From IMG/VR virus record IMGVR_UViG_3300025759_000107, positions 1-58,231 of that record: 58,231 nucleotides of DNA, one strand, 5' to 3'. The position numbers were made by a program, and so were the translations under genes. The notes beneath the pieces were generated by a model, which saw only the letters and a list, made by a program, of their open reading frames with translations, had not been told where the DNA came from and searched no databases. The DNA comes from a virus. Below are positions 9,534 to 19,510 of this stretch, in pieces; position 1 is the stretch's first letter, and the number at the start of each line of letters is the position of its first letter.

Positions 9534-12500
9534 ATGGCTTATTCCCCAGTCGATATGAGACCGCCAGTTGGTGCAGAACCGGGCTTACCGTTGACATCTA
9601 TTGTTGATGCAACAGGTACATTTCGAAACACATTCTCTCCTTCACAACCACCTACAACAAACGACTTACTGCTAAACATTTCTCCCCCATCTTTGAACAG
9701 TGAAATGGGTTGGTTGGAGATGTCTCAAATAGAAGGTGTAACAGTAACAGGTTCTCATCATGATGCCTCAGCAACAAGTGTTTCAGTTTCGGGAACAGTC
9801 ATGACTTTCACCGAAGCAGGTAGGTTCGGGGCGCACAGTAGAAGAACTGAAACAGGTAATCAACCTGCTAACCATACTTTTTCTATCAAGAGAGATACAA
9901 CTTCAATCCCTGCCACAGATAATCAGTTGACTCTGGGTAGAACTACAACTAACGGTGCTCCTTTGAATATCGCTCATTACGCAGCAACAGTTGTTCCATC
10001 GAACGGACTTGGGATTTCATTCGGCTCGTTTCACAACACTGCGTATTCAGTCATTGGTTTCGTAGCAGACCGCTCAGATAAATCGGTAAGTGATATGGCT
10101 ATGTTTGATAGAGCCGAAGAGAGTGGACCAACTTCTTCATACTGGGGGATTAACTTGGGTGCAAGACAAACCGTATTGGCTAGTGGTACATCGTTAACAT
10201 CCCCAACAAGCACTGAATCTGCTACTGAAACTTCTAACATTCTGACTAACTATTCGACTATTCAAGTACCGAGAGTTATTGAAGACAGTGATGCTTTACC
10301 ATATTCTATTGGTGCAGTTGAAAGAGGCAATCATGTTGTCGTCGATTCATGCGGTCTTGTTGGCTACGAAGGTGCGTTAGTTGTTACTGCGTTTCATAGT
10401 GTGCCAGAGGATGAAAACGATGAAACATATTCTGGGTTGAATGTTCAAGTTCATTCGGGTCAAACTCTACTAAGAAATGGTAAGTGGTATAACGATTCTA
10501 CCTTAGCCACTGGTTCACGATATAACTACACAGACGGTACGCCTATATTTCCACTACAAGAAGCACTAGGAACTGCTGCTAGACGCTCTGGGAAGTCTGG
10601 AGATACCAATGACAATCAAACTACATTTATGACAGGAAGAAACATTAGAACCGCTCCTAGTACGGCTTTTGGAACTCAAACAATCAGCAGTCGAACATCT
10701 GTTCAATCTAAGGCTAGTGGTAGAATATATGGAGACATAACAGGAACAGGTGCTTGGTCTAAGACAACTGCAATTTCCTCAACCTTCCTTGCTGATAAAG
10801 TTCCGACCCGTGTTAAAGTTGTTCCTTCGATTCTTCGTTATGAAGATGTAACAATCGAGGGGGTTGCATTTCGAAAACCAATTGTTGACTATCATATTCT
10901 AGTATCAGTTGTCAATACCCCGAAAACGGTTAGAGCAAGTGGGACAGTTGACTATACAAGAGGCGCACCAACATTAGCCCAGTCTCACATTCCAGCAAAC
11001 TATTCTGAAGATAGTGTAACAATATATCATGCTATATTCAGACTCGACCCAACACTTACAGGCGTTAAATTAGGAACTACGGCCCAATCAAAACAAGTAA
11101 CACAATCTGCATGGGGGTTACATCAGATGACACCATTCAGACCCTTAGCAAATCCATCATGGGCGAGAATACCAAAGTTATGTGGAACAATAGAGCCGGG
11201 TGGATTCTATCAACAAGGTGGCATTTCACATCTATGGGACGCAGATGCTTACGGTGGAGAGTTGCTTGTAGGGGCAGATGCTATCGACGCATCGGACTTC
11301 AACTCGGCAGTTTGGGGTAACGGCCAAGTATGGGCTGACGGGGGCAGTGGAGCAGCAGGTAATCCTAGAGGCAGCGAACTACTACTATTCAAGTGGACAG
11401 CCAACAATGACGCTCTATACACCGAAGATGCTACCACAGCAACAGACAATCCATTGTATAATCTATTAGTGGGTAAGTCTGAATCTCTCGATGCTAGAAC
11501 TGGCATTTCTATCTCTGAATATATGTATCAATGGACTATCCATGATTGGGTGTTTCCTCAAGTCGAACTAATGAGATACTTAGGTCAAGAGAGAAAAGAC
11601 CGGGCCAAACACCCGGACCACACATCCTACGCAGAATCGTTGCTTCATCCGACAATACATTGTTCGTCATTGCGAATCATGGAAGATGGAAAGATGATGA
11701 TGGCTGCGATTCACCGAGATATGATAAGTAATACTGGGGAATATCCGAGTCCCGACATTAACCCTTGGCCTTGGAATCCCGATGGTTTTTCCAATCCATG
11801 CCCGCCGGGTTTCTATTACGATGATGCTGCTAAAACATGCAACCCGATACAAGATGAACAGAGCGACCCACTTAGCGGCACTGGTGATGCTGTTTTACAG
11901 CATCCAGAGCCAGTGTTGAACTTCGGCAGTACGAACAACTACACTGGAACAAACTTCGGTGCTGTTCCACCTTGGGGGCAGATGGTTGCTAACTCAAGTG
12001 CAAGAAGTCTGATTCTATTATGGTCGGACACCCCTGCAAAGAATGGCAGGGTGCGTGAAGGTAAGGCAATGTTCGACATCAAATATTCAACAGTTGACGG
12101 GGCTAGTAAAGGAACACAAAACTGGATAGAAGATGATACGTGGTGGAGTGGTTCTCGAATTGCTTATTGGTTTCCCGAATCAGCACAAAGGGCGATACCG
12201 ATTACTTACGGCTCATATCCAGAAGGACGTTGTTCTCATGCGGTCTTACCTAAGTGTCTCCCTCACATACTAAGTGATGGTTCTATTTTACATGGTTATC
12301 CTTACAGACAAATGACTGACCGTGTTTCTTATCTTGGGTATGACGACATAACCACAGAGAAAAGTGGAATAGATGCTTGGGCTGTTGATAGATACCAACA
12401 TTTGAGAAAGACTAGGTTCATTCCTACAACCATTGGTTTTGCTGATTTCGGCTCATCTGCGAGTCCATTCTGCGAGTTTGGGTTCAATGGGTGGGCTTTC

Positions 12501-14975
12501 CCTGCGGCTCTGTATAACACACGTTCCTATGACACTACGTCGTATTCAGAGGGCGACACTGACGCACCATTCTCAGACTTACTATCAACAAATGCTGCTA
12601 GAAAATTAGTCGGCCCTCTCGGTGGGTTCTCACATTTCGGCCCTCTTCATTACGGTCTTTCATCTAAAGCACACCCGTACAGAACTGATAGAACTTGGAA
12701 ACAGGTTCACGCTGGTCTAGGCTACGACATTCCTTTACATCTACTTGCACCCGGTCAAGTTCACGTCCGGGCTAGAGCAGGTGGAAAAGGAACTCTTGAT
12801 TTAGAACTTGAAACTCCATTCTCAAGAACGGACACCCTTCACTTAGAAGGTGCGGCAGGTTTGTTATCTGGTTTTGATGCAGCAGGTGATGGTGGGACTA
12901 TCGGTCAATCTTACTTACGCACTAATCTATGGGCTGATACAGCAAGGAGAACAACTAACAGTGGTAATGTTCTTTACAATGATATTCTATTACCAAATGA
13001 GTTAATGGGTGGCCCATTCGTAAGTGGTAATTCTTTATCTGCATTCTGGCTTAATCACCCAACAGACCACTTCCACGCAGGGGCTATCCCTGTTATGACA
13101 GGCAGTGATTACGACTGGGATAAAGTCTACACTGCCGGTTATCCACATGTAACATTGGCTAGAGCACAGGAACTTAGTAAGAAGGACTGGGTTGCTGTAT
13201 CTGAACAATTGAAATCATCAGTCGAGGTACACGTATCTAATCACGTAAGACCATATTGGGATAGTGGTAGTATAGTCAATGCAACAGGAATAATATCCTC
13301 ACAGGGTAATGTTACTGCGAATAGAAAAGAAATGAATGACAGTGCGAGTGCTACCGGAGCAACTGACGGCTATCTTGGCAAGGGTCAAAGAATATTGAGA
13401 ACACCCGATGGGACATTGCATCAATTTACAATTGCTCCATCGACTAAGGCAAGCCGAGGGAATCAACCTACGTACGTACATTACACCAAACCACCGGGTT
13501 CAGATTTATTCTGGAATCGACACGCCGAACAACTTGGTGCAACAACAACTGGTCTTGATGAAGTCCTACTTATTTCAGAGATAGGTAGTTCTGCGCTTGA
13601 CACTAATGATAAGATATACGGAGCAGCATTCGCCTCAGACAGTCTAGGAACAATACACGCTGTTATCGAAGTAGCAAGGGATGATTCTGCTAGTATAACA
13701 GGCGCACCGATACGCAGACTCTTCTATACATATGCAACTAGAAACATAGTCGCATCTTCACCGGACCACGTGTATAAGTGGGACTGGACGACTGTTACAC
13801 CAATCAACATCTCAGCAACTAACAATCCATACACCACTGGAGATAACATGATGCAACCGACTTTAGTATGCGACTCTAAGGACAGGCTTCACTTGTCTGC
13901 GGTTCATTACCGGGAGAGTGCCTCAGAATATTCAGTCGTCTATTCAATCAAAGAACCGAATGCAAGTTGGGTTGCACTTCCGAGCGGTAGTCCAACAACT
14001 TGGGATGATGGAAGATGGGTTTCAGTTGACAACACGACATCAGGTAGAATAGACTCACCTAAGTTGGCTCTTAGGGGCGACGACATTCCTTTCATCTTCT
14101 TTAGAAAAGATAACAACACTGCGAATGCTAAAGTGTATGCTTGTCAAGGCGACTTAGGCTCTGGCACAGTGCATACTTTCGGAAGTCCACTTTACTTACA
14201 TGAAAATGATGCTGATGTATGCGACTGGTATGATGCAATCATAAACGAAGAAGATAGGATATATGTAGTCTGTAGGTTAAGTAAAGTCGATGACATTGCT
14301 GCTAACGATGTAATGATAACTGCCATGAATGCTAGAGACGTATTGTCATCAACAACAAAGACTGTAAAACATATTTTTCATCCAATCTCCGGCGACCCAT
14401 TCGATATATCCGACATGACAATGACAACTAATGGAAATGGGAATATTCACATCGTCGTTAGATGGCGTAGTAACCTACAATATACAACAGTGCCTACTCC
14501 AGAAGTTGACGGTGCTGCACCGCTTAGTTGGCCCGCAGTAGTTGACTCATCACCTATGACTATTGCAGGTACATCCGGTGTATGGACACAACGCTCACAC
14601 TTCATGGAGATATGGCTTCCTTCTTTCGAGTTTGATGCTGCTACTGCTGATGAGAATGTTATCCGTTCTATGAATGTTCGTTGGCTATCTGTTCCATCAG
14701 TAAAGACTGACGGGACTGAATGGACTATACTAGGTGCGGCTGAAACTCTTGCAGGTAGTGAGGATTTCACTCACGATGCACCACAGTTACGTTACCAAAG
14801 ATTCTGGGGACATAATGCGGCAGACCTAGACTTGGCTTGGACGACTAACCCATTGGCTTGGTACAGAACTCCACATGCAGGGTCGTCTTTGTACTGGCCT
14901 TGGAGTGGGGCTTTGATAACCCGCATAGGCGACCAAGATGCTGTGAGTGGTACTACTAACCGTCATGGGTTTTAG
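9534..14975 (+). CDS. Giant tail/baseplate protein, possible beta-propeller C-terminal half
   Basis: An 1813-residue protein starting 3 bases after the previous stop. The first two thirds are beta-rich with no recognised motif. From about residue 1290 to 1640 it shows repeats of the type DSLGTIHAVIEVARDD, DSKDRLHLSAVHYRE and NGNGNIHIVVRWRS, which resemble BNR/sialidase-like propeller blades. Such domains in tail tips often bind or cleave glycans; no catalytic triad was identified, so binding is the more cautious reading. It shares size and style with the upstream 1875-residue protein and probably belongs to the same tail tip. Confidence 0.65.
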   Translation: MAYSPVDMRPPVGAEPGLPLTSIVDATGTFRNTFSPSQPPTTNDLLLNISPPSLNSEMGWLEMSQIEGVTVTGSHHDASATSVSVSGTVMTFTEAGRFGAHSRRTETGNQPANHTFSIKRDTTSIPATDNQLTLGRTTTNGAPLNIAHYAATVVPSNGLGISFGSFHNTAYSVIGFVADRSDKSVSDMAMFDRAEESGPTSSYWGINLGARQTVLASGTSLTSPTSTESATETSNILTNYSTIQVPRVIEDSDALPYSIGAVERGNHVVVDSCGLVGYEGALVVTAFHSVPEDENDETYSGLNVQVHSGQTLLRNGKWYNDSTLATGSRYNYTDGTPIFPLQEALGTAARRSGKSGDTNDNQTTFMTGRNIRTAPSTAFGTQTISSRTSVQSKASGRIYGDITGTGAWSKTTAISSTFLADKVPTRVKVVPSILRYEDVTIEGVAFRKPIVDYHILVSVVNTPKTVRASGTVDYTRGAPTLAQSHIPANYSEDSVTIYHAIFRLDPTLTGVKLGTTAQSKQVTQSAWGLHQMTPFRPLANPSWARIPKLCGTIEPGGFYQQGGISHLWDADAYGGELLVGADAIDASDFNSAVWGNGQVWADGGSGAAGNPRGSELLLFKWTANNDALYTEDATTATDNPLYNLLVGKSESLDARTGISISEYMYQWTIHDWVFPQVELMRYLGQERKDRAKHPDHTSYAESLLHPTIHCSSLRIMEDGKMMMAAIHRDMISNTGEYPSPDINPWPWNPDGFSNPCPPGFYYDDAAKTCNPIQDEQSDPLSGTGDAVLQHPEPVLNFGSTNNYTGTNFGAVPPWGQMVANSSARSLILLWSDTPAKNGRVREGKAMFDIKYSTVDGASKGTQNWIEDDTWWSGSRIAYWFPESAQRAIPITYGSYPEGRCSHAVLPKCLPHILSDGSILHGYPYRQMTDRVSYLGYDDITTEKSGIDAWAVDRYQHLRKTRFIPTTIGFADFGSSASPFCEFGFNGWAFPAALYNTRSYDTTSYSEGDTDAPFSDLLSTNAARKLVGPLGGFSHFGPLHYGLSSKAHPYRTDRTWKQVHAGLGYDIPLHLLAPGQVHVRARAGGKGTLDLELETPFSRTDTLHLEGAAGLLSGFDAAGDGGTIGQSYLRTNLWADTARRTTNSGNVLYNDILLPNELMGGPFVSGNSLSAFWLNHPTDHFHAGAIPVMTGSDYDWDKVYTAGYPHVTLARAQELSKKDWVAVSEQLKSSVEVHVSNHVRPYWDSGSIVNATGIISSQGNVTANRKEMNDSASATGATDGYLGKGQRILRTPDGTLHQFTIAPSTKASRGNQPTYVHYTKPPGSDLFWNRHAEQLGATTTGLDEVLLISEIGSSALDTNDKIYGAAFASDSLGTIHAVIEVARDDSASITGAPIRRLFYTYATRNIVASSPDHVYKWDWTTVTPINISATNNPYTTGDNMMQPTLVCDSKDRLHLSAVHYRESASEYSVVYSIKEPNASWVALPSGSPTTWDDGRWVSVDNTTSGRIDSPKLALRGDDIPFIFFRKDNNTANAKVYACQGDLGSGTVHTFGSPLYLHENDADVCDWYDAIINEEDRIYVVCRLSKVDDIAANDVMITAMNARDVLSSTTKTVKHIFHPISGDPFDISDMTMTTNGNGNIHIVVRWRSNLQYTTVPTPEVDGAAPLSWPAVVDSSPMTIAGTSGVWTQRSHFMEIWLPSFEFDAATADENVIRSMNVRWLSVPSVKTDGTEWTILGAAETLAGSEDFTHDAPQLRYQRFWGHNAADLDLAWTTNPLAWYRTPHAGSSLYWPWSGALITRIGDQDAVSGTTNRHGF

Positions 14976-15002
14976 GCTTGTGAAAGTGTAGAACAGTTAT
15001 CC

Positions 15003-15034
15003 TTATATACCAATGCACACTCCGATAGAACATG
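15003..15034 (+). promoter_or_regulatory. Class II leaderless promoter (TATA plus CTCCG element)
   Basis: TTATATA at 15003 is followed 17 bases later by CTCCGATAGA (15020-15029) and the ATG at 15032, 29 bases from the TATA start. The same arrangement occurs before the genes at 19508, 28697 and 50114. Confidence 0.7.
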
Positions 15035-15493
15035 GAAGCAAGAGAATACTGGCAGACACGAAGAGAAGGAAAGAAAGAAGAAGGCGAGACGTACGCTGAG
15101 TACATCGTTAGAGAGTTAAATATCTCATTAGAGCATTTTGGCCGCTCTGAAAGAGCCGAAGTTAGAGACGACCATGTTTACTTCTGCGGTATGACTGTCT
15201 TAGAACACTGGGCTGACTGGTGCGACGACCGCCCTGCATCTTGGGTATGTTCCGACCACACTAACCCTAATGAAACTGTTATCTGGAATCACCGCGACCA
15301 CGAAGGTGAAAAATGGTCTGGTAGTTTCAACGTATGGCATCAGTTCGTAGTATCAACACTCTGCCACATCGAAGGCTGTGGTTGGACTGCTGACTATCGA
15401 GACGAGGACGCTTGGGTGTTCGACCCTATCGCTAACCCACCGTATGAAGGCCACACAATAAGCGTGCAAGAATTGGCTTCACTTATGGCTTAG
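15032..15493 (+). CDS. Hypothetical acidic protein, 153 residues
   Basis: I do not recognise a family. The protein is acidic and rich in Trp and His, with four Cys spread through the middle (FCGMTV, WVCSDH, TLCHIEGCGW), so metal binding is possible. It has its own class II promoter and is separate from the tail operon. Its stop overlaps by 4 bases with the end of groEL, which comes from the other strand. Confidence 0.75.
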   Translation: MEAREYWQTRREGKKEEGETYAEYIVRELNISLEHFGRSERAEVRDDHVYFCGMTVLEHWADWCDDRPASWVCSDHTNPNETVIWNHRDHEGEKWSGSFNVWHQFVVSTLCHIEGCGWTADYRDEDAWVFDPIANPPYEGHTISVQELASLMA

Positions 15494-17064
15494 ACTTCTG
15501 CGACAAGCACTTCGGTTGTTAGGACTAACCCTGCAATCGAAGCGGCTGTCTCCAGTGAGTTTTTGACAACCTTGGCAGGGTCAATAACACCCTGTTCAAT
15601 AAGGTCTCCAAACTCCAAAGTCTTGGCGTTTAGACCGTAGTTAGAGTCATTCATTTCTATGACCTGCTCTAGTGCCTCTGAACCATCAACCCCTGCGTTA
15701 AAACACAACTGATGAAACGGCTCTGCTAGTGCATCATGTACCATCATCATACCTAGCCATTCGTCGCCTTCATGGTCGTCTGAGGCATCTAGTATCTCAT
15801 CTCTAGCACGTAGATACATGATAGAGCCACCTACTACTATCCCCTCTTGTAAAGCGGCTCTAGTAGCGTTCAATGAATCATCTACACGTGCGATTCTTTC
15901 TTTCATCTCTGCCTCGGTCTTACCACCGATGTGTAATACTGCAACACCGCCGGAAATCTTACCTGCTCTTGCTCTCAATGCCTCTGCTTCCCAATCAGTT
16001 TCAGCGTCTTTCGATTGAGCGATAAGTGCTTCTTGTCTTTTCCGAATATCACTCTCTGTACCACGACCACCAACTATTGTTGTTTTCTTCATCGAACATG
16101 AGATTGAAGACGCACCACCTAAAGATTCTATTCCGTTCCTTTGAGTTGACATTCCCTTACTGGAGAAAATCGGAACTGCTCCTACAACCGTAGCAATATC
16201 GGTGAGTATTTCTTCACGTGAATTACCAAATGAAGGTGCTTCTACTGCTGCGACTTCTAAGATACCACGTGAAGCATTAAGGGCGAGCGTAGCCAAAGCC
16301 TCACCTTCCATCTTGGTAGCGATAATCAAAAGTGGTCTTTTCATCTCTACTGCATAATTTAGAACATCAACAATTTCTTGAGCGGTTCGAATAGTTTCAT
16401 CAGTTACTAAAATCAAAGGCTTCTTCATCGTCGTTTGTTGTTTTTCCGAGTCGGTAATAAAATGTGAACTAAGTAGCCCCTTAGTAAACTCAAGTCCGTC
16501 AACAATTTCTAGCGTCGTATCGAGACCATTCGATTCTTCAATCGAGACAATCCCATCTCTTCCTACTGTTTGGAATGCTTGTGAAATCAGAGAACCAATT
16601 GCTTCATCATTATTGGCTGCTATTGTTGCTACATGAATCAAAGACGTGTCGTCAACATCGGAAGCCGCATCTTCGATTGACTTAACTGCTATCTCAACTG
16701 CCTTATCGAATCCTTTCTTAATGTGTATTGGATTGCGACCTGTTTTCATTTCAACTAATCCTTTATTGCATAATGATTGAGTTAGGATAGAGGCGGTAGT
16801 TGTTCCATCCCCTGCATTATCTTGAGCCTTACTCGCTGCTTCTTGAATAAGACGTACACCTAGATTCGCATATGGGTCTTCTTTCATATCAATGTCTTTA
16901 GCAATAGTAACACCATCATTAATTACAACAGGTGAGCCATATTGTCTTTCTAGTATTACAGTTCTAGCAGCAGGTCCTAATGTTGGCTTAACTGAATTGG
17001 CAACTTCATTTATTCCTCTCATTAATGCTTCTCTTGCTTCTTCACCATATATTGACTTCTTCAT
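15490..17064 (-). CDS. groEL: Group I chaperonin GroEL (HSP60)
   Basis: The 524-residue product is close to the usual GroEL length of about 545. It carries the group I N-terminal pattern KPTLGPAARTVIL (26-38), NDGVTIAKDI (49-58), and the ATP-binding signature GDGTTTAS (85-92). It lacks the Gly-Gly-Met tail of bacterial GroEL, ending TTEVLVAEV. GroEL forms a ring in which proteins fold with the GroES lid and ATP hydrolysis. Its start overlaps the groES stop (ATGA), so the two are co-translated. A bacterial-type chaperonin rather than a thermosome in a virus with archaeal replication genes is notable. It likely folds virion proteins, since it sits inside the tail module on the opposite strand. 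Confidence 0.96.
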   Translation of the reverse strand: MKKSIYGEEAREALMRGINEVANSVKPTLGPAARTVILERQYGSPVVINDGVTIAKDIDMKEDPYANLGVRLIQEAASKAQDNAGDGTTTASILTQSLCNKGLVEMKTGRNPIHIKKGFDKAVEIAVKSIEDAASDVDDTSLIHVATIAANNDEAIGSLISQAFQTVGRDGIVSIEESNGLDTTLEIVDGLEFTKGLLSSHFITDSEKQQTTMKKPLILVTDETIRTAQEIVDVLNYAVEMKRPLLIIATKMEGEALATLALNASRGILEVAAVEAPSFGNSREEILTDIATVVGAVPIFSSKGMSTQRNGIESLGGASSISCSMKKTTIVGGRGTESDIRKRQEALIAQSKDAETDWEAEALRARAGKISGGVAVLHIGGKTEAEMKERIARVDDSLNATRAALQEGIVVGGSIMYLRARDEILDASDDHEGDEWLGMMMVHDALAEPFHQLCFNAGVDGSEALEQVIEMNDSNYGLNAKTLEFGDLIEQGVIDPAKVVKNSLETAASIAGLVLTTEVLVAEV

Positions 17065-17327
17065 TCAATCACCCCTATTATATTCATTATTTTAACCATC
17101 AAGCAAATATTTCCATTCCACTGTAGTGAAGTCCCACAGTCTTTTTCTATCAAAACAACATCTCCTTTTTTGTATTCACTTTCTTTACTAAAAGGAGTAA
17201 TTTCTTCTATTACTCCAAAGCCATACGACGCTGCTTCGTCTTGTATAACTATTCCACTTGTTGTTGTTTGTTCGGGCATCCAACGCTTAACTAGAGCATA
17301 TCCTTTTGTCGGTGTTAAAACTCTCAC
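17061..17327 (-). CDS. groES: Co-chaperonin GroES
   Basis: An 88-residue GroES starting at GTG 17327. The sequence RVLTPTKGYALVKRW aligns with the usual GroES opening of about 12 residues before VKR. The mobile-loop segment is TTTSGIVIQDEA, followed by GDVVLIEKDCGT. The GTG is preferred over an upstream in-frame ATG at 17396 because the longer N-terminus is foreign to the family, and because a TATA-like TAATATT on the minus strand starts exactly 29 bases before the GTG. GroES caps GroEL. A methionine-rich tail (CLMVKIMNIIGVIE) closes the protein. Confidence 0.92.
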   Translation of the reverse strand: MRVLTPTKGYALVKRWMPEQTTTSGIVIQDEAASYGFGVIEEITPFSKESEYKKGDVVLIEKDCGTSLQWNGNICLMVKIMNIIGVIE

Positions 17328-17349
17328 AGACGGTTCGAGTCCTAAGTGT

Positions 17350-17356
17350 AATATTA
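17350..17356 (-). promoter_or_regulatory. TATA-like box of the groES-groEL operon
   Basis: On the minus strand TAATATT begins at 17356, 29 bases before the GTG start at 17327. It lies in the divergent gap shared with the hub gene, and supports a leaderless groES mRNA. Confidence 0.55.
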
Positions 17357-17365
17357 AGCATACGG

Positions 17366-17372
17366 TAAATAA
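17366..17372 (+). promoter_or_regulatory. TATA-like box of the baseplate hub gene
   Basis: TAAATAA begins 29 bases before the ATG at 17395, the leaderless spacing used elsewhere in this window. Confidence 0.5.
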
Positions 17373-17394
17373 CTTTAGTTTGCCCTGTATAAAC

Positions 17395-19206
17395 ATGGAT
17401 GATGAGGCCGAGCGGTATGTTCGCATCGTTAGAGACCCTATTGACGATGAGTTTGTCATTACTCCGCCGGATAATCTCAAAGATTTCGTTGAGGAATTAG
17501 GGCAAGACCCACGAAGACCGAGGACGGCGATTGCTCGATTCGTTTCTCGAACATGGGCTGAAGTTCAGTGGTTGAATTACAGAGCAAGAGATACGGTAGC
17601 GGAACACGCTATGACCGTCAATGATAAAGAAGATATTAACAGACCCGCTCATTATCCAGCAGACTTCGGTCTCGGTTTAATCCCACATCCAAATACGATG
17701 ACTGCTCTTTCAAATCAATGGACGACGGGTGGACCAACAACTTACTGTTATACTAATCTTGCATCACCAAAACCATTCGACCCTCATCTTCACAACGGCT
17801 ACACCGGGGCAACTGACGGCTTCGGTTATCTCTACGCATCTGCGTCGTTATTCCCAGACCAATACGATTTGACAAGCAGACGTGGCGGTGGACCACGTGG
17901 CGGTTTTGCATTTACAACAGGACCGACCGAAGGCAACTATCCAACATCAGTTTTACCAAACCCAACATTCAATCTAGGAAAATTGGGTTACAGTAACGGC
18001 GGTTGGAATCCAGAAGGTCTACAATGGATGAATAGACCGAGACAATTTCAATTAGGTAATCTAAGAAACAACTGGCCTCACAAGGTTTACTTCGTTAGGT
18101 CAAGGCAAGTTTTGGGACGAACAATATACGGGCAGATAGCAGAAGATGAGGCAACGCCAAAGACACCTGTTGTATTAGTTAATGGAATTAGACCCTTACA
18201 TGGTGTCAAGTCAATTTCTTCAAAAGATGACTTGAACACACCACGACAAATTACAATCAACATATCATCCGTTGCGGGTCGAAGGAGCGGCATAGCAGAA
18301 GTTGGAGAAACGATTCAAGTTTACTTAGCACCACGAATGTGGTCTAATCCACCATTGATATTCACAGGCTATGTAGCAGGGATTGAAGAAACATCTGATA
18401 GTATTCGATTGACTTGTCTTGATGCACTGGGTTTCTTGACGAATGAATATATCACCGAACAACCTGCACATGCAAATGGAAACATTGCTACTATAATTAA
18501 AAGTATAATCGCCAATTCCAGTTACAACCCACCTATCGCCCGCATCATCTCTGACTTTCAATTTACTTTACCAACTGGTTTGAAGTTCAAGGGTAAGACG
18601 AGATTAGCAGCGATTCAAACTCTGCTGAGTTTTGTGAACTCTGGACCGATACAATATCAAATCTACGCAGACGCTTATGGTTACATTCACGTCGCCCAGA
18701 AAAAAGAACTTCACGATTCTAACTTCACCCCTTACACAGCGGGTCGTGTTCCAAAGACTACTGTTCCTCTCGACTTTTATCCAACTATGATTGAGAGAGT
18801 TACAAACGATGATGACTTCTTCAACAAAGTTACTGTTGAAAATGAAGAATTAGACATTAGTGCGACTGTCTCATTGACAAGTGAAAGACCTGTTCATCGG
18901 TACATCAAAGATACTAGCGTTACCACAGTTGCACACGCTGAAACTCTTGGTAGGCAAATACTGATGAGACAAGGAATTGCGTACAGTCAATGGATAGTAG
19001 AAGGTCTTCCAGAACGATTTGATTTGAGAGCGGGAGATATAATGGACTTCGCATCAATTGACGGTAGTCTAGCGGGTAGACAAGAATTATTTTCAATCGC
19101 TTGGGAGTTTTCAACTGACGACTCTAGTATGACATTAACAGTCGGAAAACAACCATCAGACATAGCGGCAACCATGAGGATGGCCGCCGGATTAAGTGTT
19201 CAGTAG
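17395..19206 (+). CDS. Tail baseplate hub protein
   Basis: A 603-residue protein. The start at ATG 17395 is chosen because it lies 29 bases after a TATA-like box and because the open frame further upstream is antisense to groES. The central part (about 260-480) has the hub-type pattern GETIQVYLAPRMWSNPPLIFTGYV followed by IRLTCLDALGFLTNEYI, as in gpD/gp27-like hubs that form the first ring of the tail tip. The C-terminal part continues as in hub proteins (RQILMRQGIAYSQW, RAGDIMDF). It is transcribed separately from the main tail operon, divergent from groES-groEL. Confidence 0.75.
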   Translation: MDDEAERYVRIVRDPIDDEFVITPPDNLKDFVEELGQDPRRPRTAIARFVSRTWAEVQWLNYRARDTVAEHAMTVNDKEDINRPAHYPADFGLGLIPHPNTMTALSNQWTTGGPTTYCYTNLASPKPFDPHLHNGYTGATDGFGYLYASASLFPDQYDLTSRRGGGPRGGFAFTTGPTEGNYPTSVLPNPTFNLGKLGYSNGGWNPEGLQWMNRPRQFQLGNLRNNWPHKVYFVRSRQVLGRTIYGQIAEDEATPKTPVVLVNGIRPLHGVKSISSKDDLNTPRQITINISSVAGRRSGIAEVGETIQVYLAPRMWSNPPLIFTGYVAGIEETSDSIRLTCLDALGFLTNEYITEQPAHANGNIATIIKSIIANSSYNPPIARIISDFQFTLPTGLKFKGKTRLAAIQTLLSFVNSGPIQYQIYADAYGYIHVAQKKELHDSNFTPYTAGRVPKTTVPLDFYPTMIERVTNDDDFFNKVTVENEELDISATVSLTSERPVHRYIKDTSVTTVAHAETLGRQILMRQGIAYSQWIVEGLPERFDLRAGDIMDFASIDGSLAGRQELFSIAWEFSTDDSSMTLTVGKQPSDIAATMRMAAGLSVQ

Positions 19207-19336
19207 GTCTTGGTCTGGTGTATTCATAGAGGTCGCCGCACCAGTCGTTCTCTGTATTGCGGGTAGTATATTTACCTATAAAGGTTTGCATGTATATAGT
19301 GTAATCATCCTATGTGGAACAAAAGGGGTCATCATT

Positions 19337-19368
19337 AGAAGTGTTTCCCCGTAGGGGGAAACCCTTCT
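19337..19368 (+). terminator. Strong 14-bp stem-loop after the hub gene
   Basis: Arms 19337-19350 and 19355-19368 pair over 14 bases with one mismatch and a GTAG loop. It is followed by AT-rich DNA rather than a T-run. It could end the hub transcript or stabilise its 3' end. Confidence 0.45.
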
Positions 19369-19406
19369 ACAAGAATTAATATAATTCCAATACCCCTTAC
19401 AGGCAC

Positions 19407-19431
19407 ACACATACAAGGGTAGTGTATGTGT
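19407..19431 (+). repeat. Inverted repeat ACACATAC / GTATGTGT
   Basis: Perfect 8-base arms (19407-19414 and 19424-19431) with a 9-base loop, in the gap between the hub gene and the replication block. Function not evident; could be a second transcript end or an operator. Confidence 0.4.
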
Positions 19432-19478
19432 AACATCACTAGGGGAACACTCATCATTAAATCCCTATAGGCATAATG

Positions 19479-19510
19479 TTATATACCCACACCCCTTCCC
19501 GTATAACATG
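19479..19510 (+). promoter_or_regulatory. Class II leaderless promoter
   Basis: TTATATA at 19479, then TTCCCGTATAAC from 19496, then ATG at 19508, 29 bases from the TATA start. The element before the ATG is a variant of CTCCGNTAGAAC. Confidence 0.65.

Larger units (their letters stand above)
19207..19507. other. Non-coding gap with two hairpins
   Basis: No supported gene. It holds the two stem-loops listed separately, an AT-rich stretch (19371-19390) and the class II promoter of the next gene. Confidence 0.6.

Noticed and set aside
17170-17394. N-terminal extension of the hub protein
   Set aside because: The added 75 codons are antisense to groES and the ATG at 17395 has a TATA-like box at the usual 29 bases.
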